DNA of 64,000 bases from Diphasiastrum complanatum (Eukaryota > Streptophyta > Lycopodiopsida > Lycopodiales > Lycopodiaceae), in contig CM055108.1 of assembly GCA_029204225.1 (NCBI GenBank), positions 20,260,957 to 20,324,956 of the forward strand. Reading direction: 5' to 3'. Shown one piece after another: positions 44,006 through 54,687 of the stretch (the stretch's first letter is position 1; every line of letters begins with the position of its first letter). The translations under genes and the position numbers were made by a program. The notes beneath the pieces are model-generated. The model ran no database searches and was not told where the DNA came from. It saw only the letters and a program-made list of their open reading frames with translations.

Positions 44006-45388
44006 ATGGTATATTGACTCATGAGCCACAAGACACATGACAACAAGAATTGGTTCAGTAGCTTGAAAGTATTGGATAATGGAACATCTGTTTCACAAGC
44101 AAATGGTGAGGTGTGCAAGATCAAGAGAATAGGCACCGTTTCAATCCAACTACCTGATGTCAAAAGCAGGACGATCAGAGAGGTCTTTACGTACCAGGTT
44201 TGAAGAAAAATCTATTTTCTATTGGACTAATTATTGATCAAAAGTTGAAAGTAGAATTTGCCCATGATCATTGCTTTGTGAAGGATGTGAACCAAAAGTA
44301 CAAAGTTATTGTGGATGGAGTAAGAGAGCCCAATACAAAATTGTACAGGTTGAATGCTACAATCAAGGGGCAACATGGACTTGTATCATCCATTCCATCG
44401 CAAATTGAGTTGTGGCATAAGTGGCTTGGTCACTTGAACTTGGGAAGCCTTAGTTTGATGAGGAAATTGGAGATGGTAACATGATTGCCTACTATAGAAG
44501 ACCACTTGAAATCGATGTGCGAATCATGTGTATATGGGAAATAGCATCGAGAGAAGCTCAATAAAGATGGTGTTGCAAGAGCAAAGAACATCTTGGATTT
44601 AATCCACACAGATTTATGCGGGCCTATGAGGACCATGTCCTTAGGTAAAGCCTTCTATTTCATGACCTTTATTGATGATATGTCACGTAAGACGTGGATC
44701 TACTTCTTGAAGACGAAATAAAAATGCATTTGACAATTTCAAGAACTTCAAAGCATTGATCGAAAATCAGACAGGTAGGAAGATCAAAGTTCCAAGATCA
44801 GATAGTGGAGGTGAGTACAAGTCTAATGACTTCAATGATCTTTGTGATCAATGTGGGATTAAAAGACAATTTATGCAAGCTCATACTCTGGCTCTCAATG
44901 GTGTAGCTGAGCGCAAGAATCGTACGATTGTGAAAAGTGCCAGATCTATGCTAGCTGAGATGAAACTACCAGAAGATTTTTGGTCAGAAGCATGCAGTAT
45001 GGCAGTCTATCTTCAAAATAGAAGTCCTACCATTGCCATACCAAAGATAACACCTAAGGAAGCATTCACGAAGAAGAAGCCAAAGGTGAACCACTTGCGA
45101 ATCTTTGGATGTAAGGCCTTTGTACACATTCCTAAGGAAGAGAGACGTAAACTTGATGTGAAAGCTATCAAGTGTATATTCCTAGGATATGATGAACGTG
45201 TGAAGGGCTATAGATGTTTTGATCCAGTGGAAAACAAAATCCATGTAAGCCATGATGTTATCTTTGATGAATCCAAGATGTATGAAGATGAGGATGATAT
45301 AGTGATTATACCTTCTGATGATGATCCATTCATTGACCTTCCAAGTGATGAACATGAGGATACCTCAAGAGACATGTTGGAGAGGTAG
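44006..45388 (+). pseudogene. Copia protease and integrase (element I)
   Basis: Protease starts W-Y-I-D-S-stop-A-T-R-H-M-T: the active-site Gly codon is TGA at 44023. Readings continue to L-W-H-K-W-L-G-H-L-N (pre-integrase), C-E-S-C-V-Y-G-K, H-T-D-L-C-G-P-M, T-F-I-D-D-M-S-R-K-T-W and, after a frameshift at about 44720, a clean 210-codon frame (44756-45388). That frame has R-S-D-S-G-G-E-Y (second Asp) and G-V-A-E-R-K-N-R-T (Glu), then I-F-L-G-Y-D-E-R and an acidic tail. It is the most complete integrase reading in the window. Confidence 0.92.
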
Positions 45389-46371
45389 AGACAAACCTTT
45401 TGGTGCAAACGTAAGGAGAAGGATGTACCGTGGGATACATTTTCACCAGGAAGCCGATCACCTGACATGAAGCTCCCTAAGTGGTTTGAGAGATTGTTGG
45501 AGAGCCGCGACATGGATGACTTTCCAGGATCATCTAGCCAGGGAGAGCTACGAAGATCAACAAGAGAGAAGACAAAACCTGAAAGGTATGAAGCAAATTA
45601 TACTCTCTTATCTAGCATTATTCAAAGCAAAGAACCTTCGACTTATGGTGAAGCGAAGGATGATGACATTTGGGTCAAGGCCATGGGAGAGGAGATGGAG
45701 TCAATTGCTAAGCATAGCACATGGGACTTAGTAGAACCACCAGTTGGCAAGAAACCCATTGGTTGCAAATGGGTATACAGGACTAAGTACCAACAGATGG
45801 AAGTATAGCAAAGCACAAGGCAAGATTGGTGATCAAAGGGTATGCACAAAGTAAAGGCGTCAACTATGAGGAGACCTTTGCGCCGGTATGTAAGTGGAAT
45901 ACTCTACGTCTACTTGTTGCTGTAGCTTCACATTTTGGTTGGCCTTTGCATCAGATGGATGTGAAATCTGCTTTTCTAAATGGTGAGTTAGAAGAAGAGG
46001 TGTTCATGGATCAACCTGAAGGCTTTGTAACGAAGGGACAAGAGAATAAAGTATGTCGCTTGAAGAAAGCGCTTTATGGTCTTAAACAAGCACCACATGC
46101 GTGGTATAGCAGGATTGATGCCTACTTTTGTTCAAAGGGGATGGTGAGAACACATTCTAATCCAAATCTATATGTCTTATGCCTTGATGGTATGGTTGCT
46201 TTGATTGCTCTTTATGTTGATGACTTGATAATTACGGAAAATAATCAAGAGATGATAGATATGTTCAAGAAAGACCTCATGGAACAATTTGAGATGACAG
46301 ATCTTAGCCTGATGCATTATTGCCTTGGAGTAGAGGTGTGGCAAAAAGGACACGAAGTGGGTTTAACATAG
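45389..46371 (+). pseudogene. Copia reverse transcriptase (element I)
   Basis: The linker L-R-R-S-T-R-E-K-T-K leads to W-V-K-A-M-G-E-E-M-E-S and C-K-W-V-Y-R-T-K-Y. A frameshift at about 45800 is followed by a 181-codon frame: Y-E-E-T-F-A-P-V, Q-M-D-V-K-S-A-F-L-N-G-E, Q-P-E-G-F-V, Y-G-L-K-Q-A-P-H-A-W-Y and L-Y-V-D-D-L-I-I (catalytic). It ends at a TAG in the sequence H-E-V-G-L-T-stop-V-K-Y. Confidence 0.93.
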
Positions 46372-47058
46372 GTGAAGTATATCAAAGAGTTGCTGCACAG
46401 GTTTAGGTTGCAAGATTGCAAACCAGTGAATACTCCTATTGAACCAGGTAAAGCTTTCTAAGCTTGATGAGTCATAGTCATTTGATGCTACACTGTATAG
46501 GCAGTTAGTAGGGAGCTTGATTTACCTTACCACGACTAGACCAGATATATGCTATGTTGTTGGCATTGTAAGTCAGTTTATGGCAACACCTATGGAAATG
46601 CATTGGAAGGCAGCTAAACGCATTTTGCGGTATGTGAAAGGCACTTCATATTATGGCTTGATTTACAGGAAACATGATGGTTTACCTGAGTTGTGTGGTT
46701 ATGTGGATGCAGATTGGGGACGTGACTATGATGATCGTAGCTCAACCGCATGATATGTATTCCAGTTTTGTGGTAGTTGCTTTTCCTGGTCTAGTAAGAG
46801 GCAAAGTACAATTGCTCTTTCCACCACAGAAGCAGAGTATAAGGTAATGTGTAGTGCAGCACATGAAGCTATATGGTTGAGACAAATCTTGGAAGAAGTT
46901 GGCATGAAACAAAAAAATCCCACGACAATACATAGCGACAGTCAGAGTGGCATTCAGCTAGCAAAGAATCCAGTGTTCCATGCGAGAACTAAACACATTG
47001 AGATTCAGTATCAATTTACATGTGAGAGGATCTGTGTTCCTGTTCGAAGCAAATTCTA
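46372..47058 (+). pseudogene. Copia RNase H (element I)
   Basis: After frameshifts at 46450-46510, the frame 46517-46753 reads S-Q-F-M-A-T-P-M-E-M-H-W-K and V-D-A-D-W-G. A TGA at about 46751 follows. The last frame (46847-47059) has A-I-W-L-R-Q-I-L-E-E, S-D-S-Q-S-G-I-Q-L and K-H-I-E-I-Q-Y. The normal C-terminal D-I-F-T-K-A motif, polypurine tract and 3' LTR are missing; a minus-strand copia fragment begins at about 47045. Confidence 0.9.
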
Positions 47059-47375
47059 AGTCATATCCCTTGGCAACTAGTCTTGTTTTATAATTGTTCA
47101 CACTACCATCTTGATTAAGCTTGATCTTAAAGACCCATTTGCAAACAGTAACATTTTGTATCTTTGATGGAGGATCAATAATTTTACAAGTATCTCAAAC
47201 AATGCATCATATACTCACTTTTCATTGCATCAAATCACTCTTTTGTTGCTACAATTTCATTCACACTTGAAATATCATCAAACTTAAGATAGTAATAAGG
47301 GCAATAAAAATTAAACAATCATCAACTTGTAATTGCTTCTCTCTTCCTTGTATTTGAGCCTTGATGGTTGCATTT
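47045..47375 (-). pseudogene. Copia RT N-terminal scrap, minus strand
   Basis: The reading C-K-W-V-F-K-I-K-L-N-Q-D-G-S-V and Y-K-T-R-L-V-A-K-G-Y is an RT N-terminal motif at about 47060-47170. Between it and the primer site there is only leader-like sequence, so gag to integrase is deleted. Confidence 0.75.
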
Positions 47376-47389
47376 GGGCTCTGATACCA
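47376..47389 (-). other. tRNA-iMet primer binding site, minus strand
   Basis: Minus-strand TGGTATCAGAGCCC, next to TGTTAAAATC on the right, which is the start of an LTR. Confidence 0.85.
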
Positions 47390-47945
47390 TGTTAAAATCA
47401 GAGATTATGAACCTCATTTGGATACTAAAACTTGAAAAAGCATCAAAGGTTTCACTTCTATCTAATAGATAGAAAACTAGCACACATCCTATCACACACG
47501 TGGAAAGCATAGTACTTTGTTCAGATTCAGATCTATTCATTAGACACTCAAGATATCACATTCATCATTTATCAATTCCTCATTAAAGAGCAAACTTGAC
47601 AAAATCACCATCTCTTGATAATCTCTCAAAGTATGTACAAAATGAGCTCTCAATCCATATCAAATGATCTCGGATATGAGATTAGGTAGAGTGCCATTAG
47701 GGTTAACCCTAAACCTCTGGCTATCAAAGCCTTAGATCGTGCATAATTGATATCCAGGGTCTTTCTATGGTGTTTTAGAACAGTTTTAGTCTCTTACAAA
47801 AACTAAAAACATCAACCTCAAAGCTCATTCACAATGATTTAGAGATCCATTAATGATATAACGCCATTCCACATCAAATCTGCAGTGAGATTATTGGATT
47901 TTTACAAAGCAAATCACTAGTTTCACTCTTACAATCTTGTTTGAA
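47390..47945 (-). repeat. 5' LTR (minus strand), right end uncertain
   Basis: It begins TGTTAAAATCAGAG next to the primer site and carries a CACACGTGG box at 47495. No partner LTR and no clear CA end could be identified; a gypsy fragment starts by about 47960. Confidence 0.55.
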
Positions 47946-47962
47946 GTGATGCCCTTAGCAGA

Positions 47963-48470
47963 ATGCCTATGGTAAACGAGTTGAGTTTTACTCAGATTCG
48001 TAATGAGTTACTCGAGTCCTTGAGAGGGAAATGCCAGCATGATGCATTCTTCTCTACCATCTGGAACTCATTCCAGAGCAGACAGTTACAGACTCCAAAA
48101 CCAGTTCCCGGGGCTGGTGCCAGTTCATCCAAGAATACGACAGCTTCTGTTGAGGAGGATGATGAGCCCGAGTATATGTCAGATGACGTTGAGGATTCTG
48201 AGCCTGTATTACCCAAGCAAACCCCAGTGGTTGAGGGTTAGTTGACTCAAGGATTTAAATGGAAACAATATTCCATTCAGGATGAGTACTTGCTCTATAG
48301 AGATAGAGTATGTGTCCCCAATTCAGAGGATTATAGGCAGCAGGTCCTATATGAGTGTCATGACAATCCTAGTGCGGGGCACCCAGGCATACAGAAGACC
48401 TATGAAGTTCTTCGTAGGCAATTTTTCTGGCCTAGTATGAAAAAGGACGTCCAACAATATGGAACCAGAT
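47963..48470 (+). pseudogene. Gypsy fragment with integrase zinc finger
   Basis: Two frames separated by one TAG: an acidic linker (S-S-S-K-N-T-T-A-S-V-E-E-D-D-E-P), then Y-L-L-Y-R-D-R-V-C-V-P, Y-E-C-H-D-N-P-S-A-G-H-P-G-I-Q-K-T and R-R-Q-F-F-W-P-S-M-K-K-D-V. This is the H-H part of the gypsy integrase H2C2 zinc finger. It breaks off before the two cysteines. Confidence 0.85.
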
Positions 48471-48658
48471 AGATATGGTGAAAGTACAATTCCAGCAACC
48501 TCTCACACATGTGGGAAGTACACTTGAACTTTACACACTCATTTGAACTTCAAATCATCAAGTAAACTTTTGGTTAGAGTCCCCTTCTTCAAGTTGATTC
48601 TAGCATCAACGTTTTTTGCAAAATGAAGATATTTGGATCATTATCAAAGCTCTTAGAC
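48471..48658 (-). other. Leader of a minus-strand copia
   Basis: Non-coding sequence between the gypsy fragment and a copia primer site, with one CACACATGTG box (48504-48513). Confidence 0.45.
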
Positions 48659-48673
48659 TTGGCTCTAATACCA
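48659..48673 (-). other. tRNA-iMet type primer binding site, minus strand
   Basis: Minus-strand TGGTATTAGAGCCAA, a one-base variant of the iMet complement, directly followed by an LTR end. Confidence 0.75.
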
Positions 48674-49206
48674 TGTGAAATTTCAAAGTAATGGACTCAA
48701 TTTGATCTACAAATGAACTATAGTGTGAAGCATAGCCACTGTACAGCGCCTGCTAACAGAAAATATGTTTACTTGACAGATCCTAAGCATTCATCCACAA
48801 AGAGCATGCATAAGAGAGTGAAAACACCAAGATTGCTCTCAAATCAATGTTTCTCATCATTAACCTCACAATGGATCCATCAAGTACACAATCATCATAA
48901 TCTCTCTCTCTAGGCTGCTTCCATGTGTAGGACAACTCATTGTACTCGTCCATATCCACTTTCGATAAGATCTATCTAATTTGCCACATCATCAATGGTG
49001 GTTAGTGTTGAGCTTCTAGATTCCTACAATCTAGGAGATAACTCCTACAATTTAGGAGATTTGACATTTGCCTCAAATAAAATCTAAGTACAATGGATCT
49101 GAATATTATGAGTGACATTTCACACATGTGGATAGGTCCTCACACGTGTGGATCCACATACATATCAAAAAAATTGCATTTACAAGTGAAAATTTTAAAA
49201 TCTAAC
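48674..49206 (-). repeat. Copia LTR fragment with CACACGTGTG boxes
   Basis: It begins TGTGAAATTT at the primer site. Boxes CACACATGTG (49121-49130) and CACACGTGTG (49141-49150) lie 20 bases apart, as in the copia E LTR. The other end is not resolved; RNase H sequence starts at 49207. Confidence 0.55.
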
Positions 49207-49320
49207 ATATCATGGATGTCGAAGAAACAACCACTATCTCATTGTCATTTAGTGAGGCCGAGTACAAGGCGATCAAGATCTCTTAGAGTTTGCATCTCAT
49301 TCATAGTGTAGATGTTGGTT
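49207..49320 (+). pseudogene. Copia RNase H scrap
   Basis: I-S-W-M-S-K-K-Q then, after a one-base slip, an S-L-S-F-S-E-A-E-Y-K-like reading. It is nearly the same as the minus-strand fragment at 37945-38165. Confidence 0.65.
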
Positions 49321-49409
49321 TTTCTACATTGGCAGGATTGGTGATTTGCTTGTCTTTCTAACCAAAGATCAAAGGGATATTTTGGATCTTAATGATCTGA
49401 AATTCTTCA

Positions 49410-50095
49410 AAAATAGTCCGTAGCTACTATGATATATCTTGCTTGCATATAACGAGCAGCTGGACATATCGGGCCAACAAAGTCAATGCACATTTTGAAT
49501 GGACTATGGACGATGATAGGTTGCAAGGGCATCTGGTTAAGTTCTGCAAATTTACGAAAACGTTGGCACACATCACATGACTTGGTACATTGATAGACAT
49601 CCTTGTGAAGGGTTGTCCACCAAAACCTGCTTTGGAGTAAATTTTTACCATTTAGATCAACTGCAAAGTGCCCTCCTCCTACGCCTTCATGAGTAGACTG
49701 GATTATCGTATCAATTTTGTGAGGTAGGACACATCTGCGTAGAACCTGATCTAGACCTATCTTTTAGAGTTGGCTTGCTATTAAGGTGTAGGGAGCAGAT
49801 CTTGAAATCAACTTGCGCTGCTCTGTCCTACTCATCTCTGGTGGTGGTCGACCTGTCGTAAGATATTTAGTGACACAAGGTAATCCTTCTTAAATTATTT
49901 GGTTGCGTTAGAACACTTTAAATGGCATATTTGGAAGCATCTGTGTGAAGGTGAAACTCAATATTCCAATTTGGAGATCTAAGGATCAGAGCATATACCA
50001 ATGCCAGCTTCAGCTTATGGAAGGCTTCAGTGGCTGGGGGCATCCACTCGATTAGAGTCTTTTCTAGGACAACTTTGTTTGGTTAATTGTGTTGT
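49410..50095 (-). pseudogene. Gypsy RNase H and integrase fragment
   Basis: Minus-strand order: E-W-M-P-P-A-T-E-A-F-H-K-L-K (RT end), E-F-H-L-H-T-D-A-S (RNase H start) and a scrambled part. The integrase zinc finger follows: C-V-L-P-H-K-I-D-T-I-I, H-E-G-V-G-G-G-H-F, F-W-W-T-T-L-H-K-D-V, C-T-K-S-C-D-V-C-Q. The core start is C-I-D-F-V-G-P-I-C-P and I-I-V-A-T-D-Y-F. The HHCC finger is complete. The first core Asp is present; the rest of the core is absent. Frame breaks are present throughout. Confidence 0.88.
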
Positions 50096-50605
50096 CTAAT
50101 ACAACGGAATAATATTCATTAAGAAATCTTATCATGTCAGATCTTTTCATGTGAACTCAATAACAAGCTCGTACTTAGCAATTTTAGATGTACAAGTCCA
50201 AACTAGTCTTCTAAAAAACAAAAACACAAAAATTGTATTATAAGAGATTGGAGTTTCTAGTGCTTGTACCGAACTTTGTTATTATCTATTAAAATTTTAA
50301 ATGTATGTATTCGAGTTATTATTGTGGTATTATGTCACAAAGGCCTTGCCAGAATGCTCAAATTGTTGGATTAACAAAAACAAAACATCATCACAATCCA
50401 TAAAACATTTGCTCGTAAAAGTTAAGAACAACCATCAAAATTTTACTAAGCCATTCTTCTACATCCTTTTATCTTCACGTAATGGATTCTTTGTGCTGAT
50501 TACGCCCAATTTTTGGGCTTTTTAAAAAGCATAAAATGTCACTGGATTTCTTTAAAATAATTTCAAAATTCTGAAGCACATTCCAAACGCGCGTCAGTCC
50601 GCATC
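50096..50605. other. No gene seen
   Basis: AT-rich intergenic sequence between the gypsy fragment and the palindromes upstream of the MORN gene. A 74-codon chance frame at 50301-50525 has no recognisable features. Confidence 0.5.
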
Positions 50606-50625
50606 AAACTGCCACGTGGCAGTTT
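50606..50625. promoter_or_regulatory. Perfect 20-base palindrome with a G-box
   Basis: AAACTGCCACGTGGCAGTTT reads the same on both strands and has CCACGTGG at its centre, the G-box/ABRE-type core bound by plant bZIP and bHLH factors. It lies 2.2 kb upstream of the MORN gene start. Regulatory use is inference. Confidence 0.6.
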
Positions 50626-50711
50626 CTCATTGGTCCAAAAAAATCCACACTGCTGATTATGCTTTGTAAATGGCATGTGGAAAAGTCAAGGACTCCATTA
50701 TGCAATGGAAT

Positions 50712-50823
50712 GAGCCGGGCACAAGCCATTCTACCCGGTAAGGATTTCCAAAAAAAATTGGGCGAGGCCGAGCCTAAATTTTTTTGGAAATCCTTATCGG
50801 GCAGAATGGCATGTGCCCGGCTC
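50712..50823. other. Long foldback hairpin (48-base arms)
   Basis: Arms 50712-50759 and 50776-50823 are complementary at 44 of 48 positions with no gaps, plus one G:U pair, around a 16-base GC-rich loop. The outer ends are GAGCCGGGCACA and TGTGCCCGGCTC. It could be the ends of a small foldback transposon, a small-RNA precursor, or a by-product of an inverted duplication. No target duplication is obvious in the flanks. Confidence 0.85.
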
Positions 50824-51134
50824 CTTCATAATACAAAAAGTAACAATATGGCAGTATGACACAAGGCCTTTGTGGTACAATACCACATCGGCTGAAAATG
50901 CTGCTATCTTGTTTTAATCACAAGCAAATCAAGAATAAATATTCAAAATGCAAATTCATTATCAAATTTTCTTCTTTTAGGTTTGGTTTGTTTTACCCTC
51001 TCTTTTTTTATGTGCACAATTGGATTGCTCCCAAAAAGAAAAGAAAAAGAAACAAAAGGAAGGACCCACAAACAGCAACATCCAGTTTGCTAATAATACT
51101 CTGCAACAACAATGAAAAGGAAAAAAATTGTTAA

Positions 51135-52808
51135 TAAATTCTCTAGTGCTGGCTGCTGCTGCTACTGATCGTACTTCCTGTTACAATCAGTGCTCAGAAT
51201 AATGAATCCTGCCTTCCCTTTTCTTCTCATTCCTTCTCACATATGCCATTTTCTTTATAACCCACTTCTCGCAATTTTGAGCTTCCAATTATGGAAGCTA
51301 TTCAAAGGATTTGTGTTGCTTTGAGATATTAAGTTGTTGCTTGGATGCATTGGCGTTGTTGAAGCTGGGCTTCAGAATAATGCGTTCTGATTTGATGTTG
51401 GGTACTCTCTGATTGTTGGGTACTCTTTGATTTGTTGTGGCTGAACTTGGACGTGGATGAGGATTTGAGAAGGTTTTGCTGATCAGCTGGGTCGGGGTGA
51501 GCTCTTGGTTGCTGTTCATTTTGTGTTGATTTTGGCTGTATGCATTTGAAAATTTGGTTCGATTGTATAAGTGGTTTGGCTTGGTAAGTTTTTCCCAGCT
51601 ATCAAGTTTAGATTTATGATTCTCAATGTTGAAGTGATTCAGATGTTTTGTGATAAGCTGCAGTGAAATTCTTTGGTTGCTGTTACTTTTGTGTTGGATT
51701 TGGTTGTGTATATGTGAGGAACTGGTTCAGTTTTATCGGATGTGTGGGTTTGTGGCATAAATTAATGGCTAGTTTGCTATGGTAAGTTTTTCTAGCTATC
51801 GAATACAGATTTATGATTCTCAACGTATGTTAAATAAATCGAGACGTTTTTGGTAGTTTGCCGGAATATGTTCTTTGGTTGCTGTTAATTTCTGCTGGTT
51901 TTGGATGTGTGTATGTGAGGACTGGTTAGGTTCTGTCGAATGTATGTTTTGTGGCATTTAAAAATGGATAGGTTAGTTTGGTACGTTTTATCTATGATTA
52001 TCAATGTTGAAATCGATAATGTGCTCGTTTGAATTTATGGATCTGCTTTACAGTGTAGATTATTTTAAGCCTCGAGTCTGTGAATTGATGCTTTAAGGCT
52101 TCTGAGCTGTCAATGCTGTGATTTGCCGTCTGTGTGTTGTGGTGAAAACTGTGGACGTGAGTGTAATGCTCAAAACTAAGTGGTAAATTGGAGTGACATA
52201 TCTTTGAACAATATTGCAAAGCCTTATGTTCTTTAAGGCTGGGATTCATACTTTGATCATCTTTCTTTATCACACATCAGTGTTGGATGTTGTCTGTGAA
52301 TCGATGCTTTAAGGCTTCCAAGTTATCAATGCTGTGATTTGCAGTCTGTGTGCTGTGGTTAAAAGTGTGGACGTATTCGTAATGCTCAGAGGTAAGTGGT
52401 AAATTGGAATGACAAATCTTTGAACAATATTATGTTTTTTAAGGCTGGAACTCATAGTTTGATCATCTGTTTTTATCACACCAAGCGATTCAAACGAACT
52501 CCAATCTCGTACCAAATTCTAGATGCGTCTGTCAGCTCATGCTAGGGCGGCTGTGAAGAGTTATTTGGATGCGCTTGACTGAATTTGTGTTTTTCTTCTC
52601 GTTCTTTTCCTCATCAGCCACTTCATTCAACCCCTTTTTGTTGTGACGCATAGTTTGGCCAGCTTAAACTTTAATGAGTTAAGCTGCCGTGCGCAAGCTT
52701 ATGGGTAGCTTCAGCATTGTGGAATGGCACTTCATCGTGACTCAGAATCTGCAAGATTGATACATTTTGAGTTTAAAAGGAAAATTCTGATTTGTATCTG
52801 GTAGCGGA
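51135..52808 (+). promoter_or_regulatory. Probable promoter and long 5' region of the MORN gene
   Basis: No other gene lies here. A weak TATA-like TTTATAA is at 51254. Two repeat sets occupy the middle. A roughly 165-200 base unit headed by TTGGTTGCTGTT begins at about 51505, 51672 and 51873. A 216-base spaced duplication covers 52078-52275 and 52294-52481. T-rich, GT-rich composition with TAAGTTTTT words would suit a 5' UTR intron, but the splice sites are not established. Confidence 0.45.
52078..52481. repeat. Tandem duplication upstream of the MORN gene
   Basis: The block from CTGTGAATTGATGCTTTAAGG to TTTATCACAC occurs twice (52078-52275, 52294-52481), offset 216 bases, with modest divergence and one short deletion in the second copy. 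Confidence 0.92.
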
Positions 52809-54687
52809 TTGAAAGAATTAGGTGCACTGGAGTCACCAACAAAAGCCACTGCCATGGCATTAGTGAAAATGGGCCAGCCTGGATCGTCCCTCTCACGATC
52901 TCCCTCCATCAAGTCCGGTGTTGACAGCCTCACCTGCTTGTCTTCCTTGACAATAACTGATGATACGAGAAGAGAAAGACTTAACGAAAGCAGGACCATG
53001 GAGATAATGCCACCAAGAAGAAACGAAATTTCGAGATACAATCAGCAGCGGCTCTTTGAGATTCAGCTGCTGTTACCTCCAGCAACGCTTATCATAATTC
53101 TCATTTTCTGGTGGTACACAAAAGCACATTCAAATGGGCAATGGAACACAGCTTCAAAAACTTCTCTACCAAGTTGGATTGACTTCTTCGCAGCGCTGCT
53201 CTTCTTTGCAGCTTTAATCCAATGTGTGCGCCTTGCATTTTCTCATTTAACACTCAGATCCCAAGAAAGCGCCCTGATCTTACTGAGAGCCAGCTTGTCA
53301 CATAACGGGGGATGCTTGAGCATCGCATGGCCGAAGCATATCAGCTCTATTCTTACAGATCAGAGTGTTACAGCTAATAAACTAACCAGCCCTTCTGTGA
53401 TTTGGACGATCGGTTCCAAATCCAAGTGCGAAAGGAGTAATCTGTGCGGCGAGAGAGTCCTCCGATACGCCAACGATGATATCTATGAAGGGGAAATATA
53501 TGAAGGAAGCTGCTCTGGCAGTGGAGTGCACTATTTCTGCTCTAGTGGAAAATACGAAGGTGACTGGGTGGATGGGAAATACAATGGCTATGGGATTGAG
53601 ACCTGGGCTCCAGGAAGCCGCTACAAAGGCCAGTTTCAGCAGGGTTTGCGAAATGGATATGGTGTGTACAGATTCCAAACAGGGGATGAGTATTCTGGAG
53701 AATGGCTTCATGGCCAAAGCCATGGCTATGGCGTTCAGACATGCAACGATGGCAGTCGCTATATTGGAGAGTTCAAACGGGGTATGAAGCACGGCATTGG
53801 ATACTACCGTTTCCGGTGAGTTAAGAAGAACAGCATTTCCTTGTTCTTTTTACTACAGATCTGTATATGTATCTCAATCCATGGTGACAATACTTCTTGA
53901 TTTCCATAGTTCTCTGAATGTATCTAAATCCAAGGTTTAATTTGAAAACTTATTGCCAGAGAGAGAAAGACAGAGAGATGCAATGGAAGCCAAATAGGCA
54001 TCCTTGGGAATCCGTTGAATGAAAAATATGCTCCAACAACACAATTCTCAAGCTTTTCATTGCAAGTACAGTACTTTTTGTGGGTTGCTTTTAGAGATTG
54101 GCATTGTCTATGCAGAAATGGAGATACTTATGCCGGAGAATATTTTGAGGATAAGATGCACGGCTATGGGGTATACCGTTTCGGTAGCCTGGGCCATGCA
54201 TACGAAGGTTCCTGGCATGAGGGGGCGAGGCAAGGACTTGGCGTATACACGTTCAGAAACGGAGAGACGAATGCAGGGCAGTGGAATTCGGATGCGTTGA
54301 TCTTCTCCAATCCCTCACCTGGATCTCCTCCTGAAGCGTCTCAAACAAAACTTCGGCATGCTGTACAGGTAGGTACTTTTGGTTGAACCATACACTGGCT
54401 GTTTATTATTGCTGTTGTAGTTAGAACTTATCAATCTCAGATTGCAACATTCTGGAATATCTACTTATCTGATTGCAATTTATATTTTGGCTTATATTCT
54501 AATCTTGGGCTAATCAATTCAGGAAGCCAGGCGTGCATCATTGAAGGCATTAAGATTGCATCATGTCGGTGACCAAGTAAAGAAAGCAGTTACTGCAGCA
54601 GACAGAGCAGCTACTGCAGCAAGAAACGCTGCAATTAAAGCTAAAAGGAGAAGTAGTCATGGTCACTTGTTCATGCCAAGTCAGTAA
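52809..54687 (+). CDS. MORN-repeat membrane protein, three exons, intact
   Basis: Exons 52809-53815, 54116-54368 and 54523-54687 join in phase (donors CCG/GTGAGT and CAG/GTAGGT; acceptors TATGCAG and AATTCAG; introns 300 and 154 bases), giving 474 residues. A Ser-rich N-terminus (R-S-P-S-I-K-S-G) is followed by two hydrophobic segments (about 86-104 and 122-145), so it is probably membrane anchored. MORN repeats start at Tyr 226, 249, 272, 295, 318, 341 and 365, with a partial eighth at about 388. The C-terminus is an Ala/Lys-rich helix (A-A-D-R-A-A-T-A-A-R-N-A-A). This layout matches the plant MORN family that includes Arabidopsis MRF1; MORN repeats commonly bind membrane lipids. No kinase or SET domain is present. 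ATG 52809 is the first in frame; 52854 or 52869 could be the real start. It is the only intact conserved gene here. Confidence 0.92.

Noticed and set aside
53382-53792. 136-codon minus-strand frame opposite the MORN gene
   Set aside because: Mirror of the MORN coding exon; the plus-strand exons have in-phase splice sites and repeated MORN motifs.
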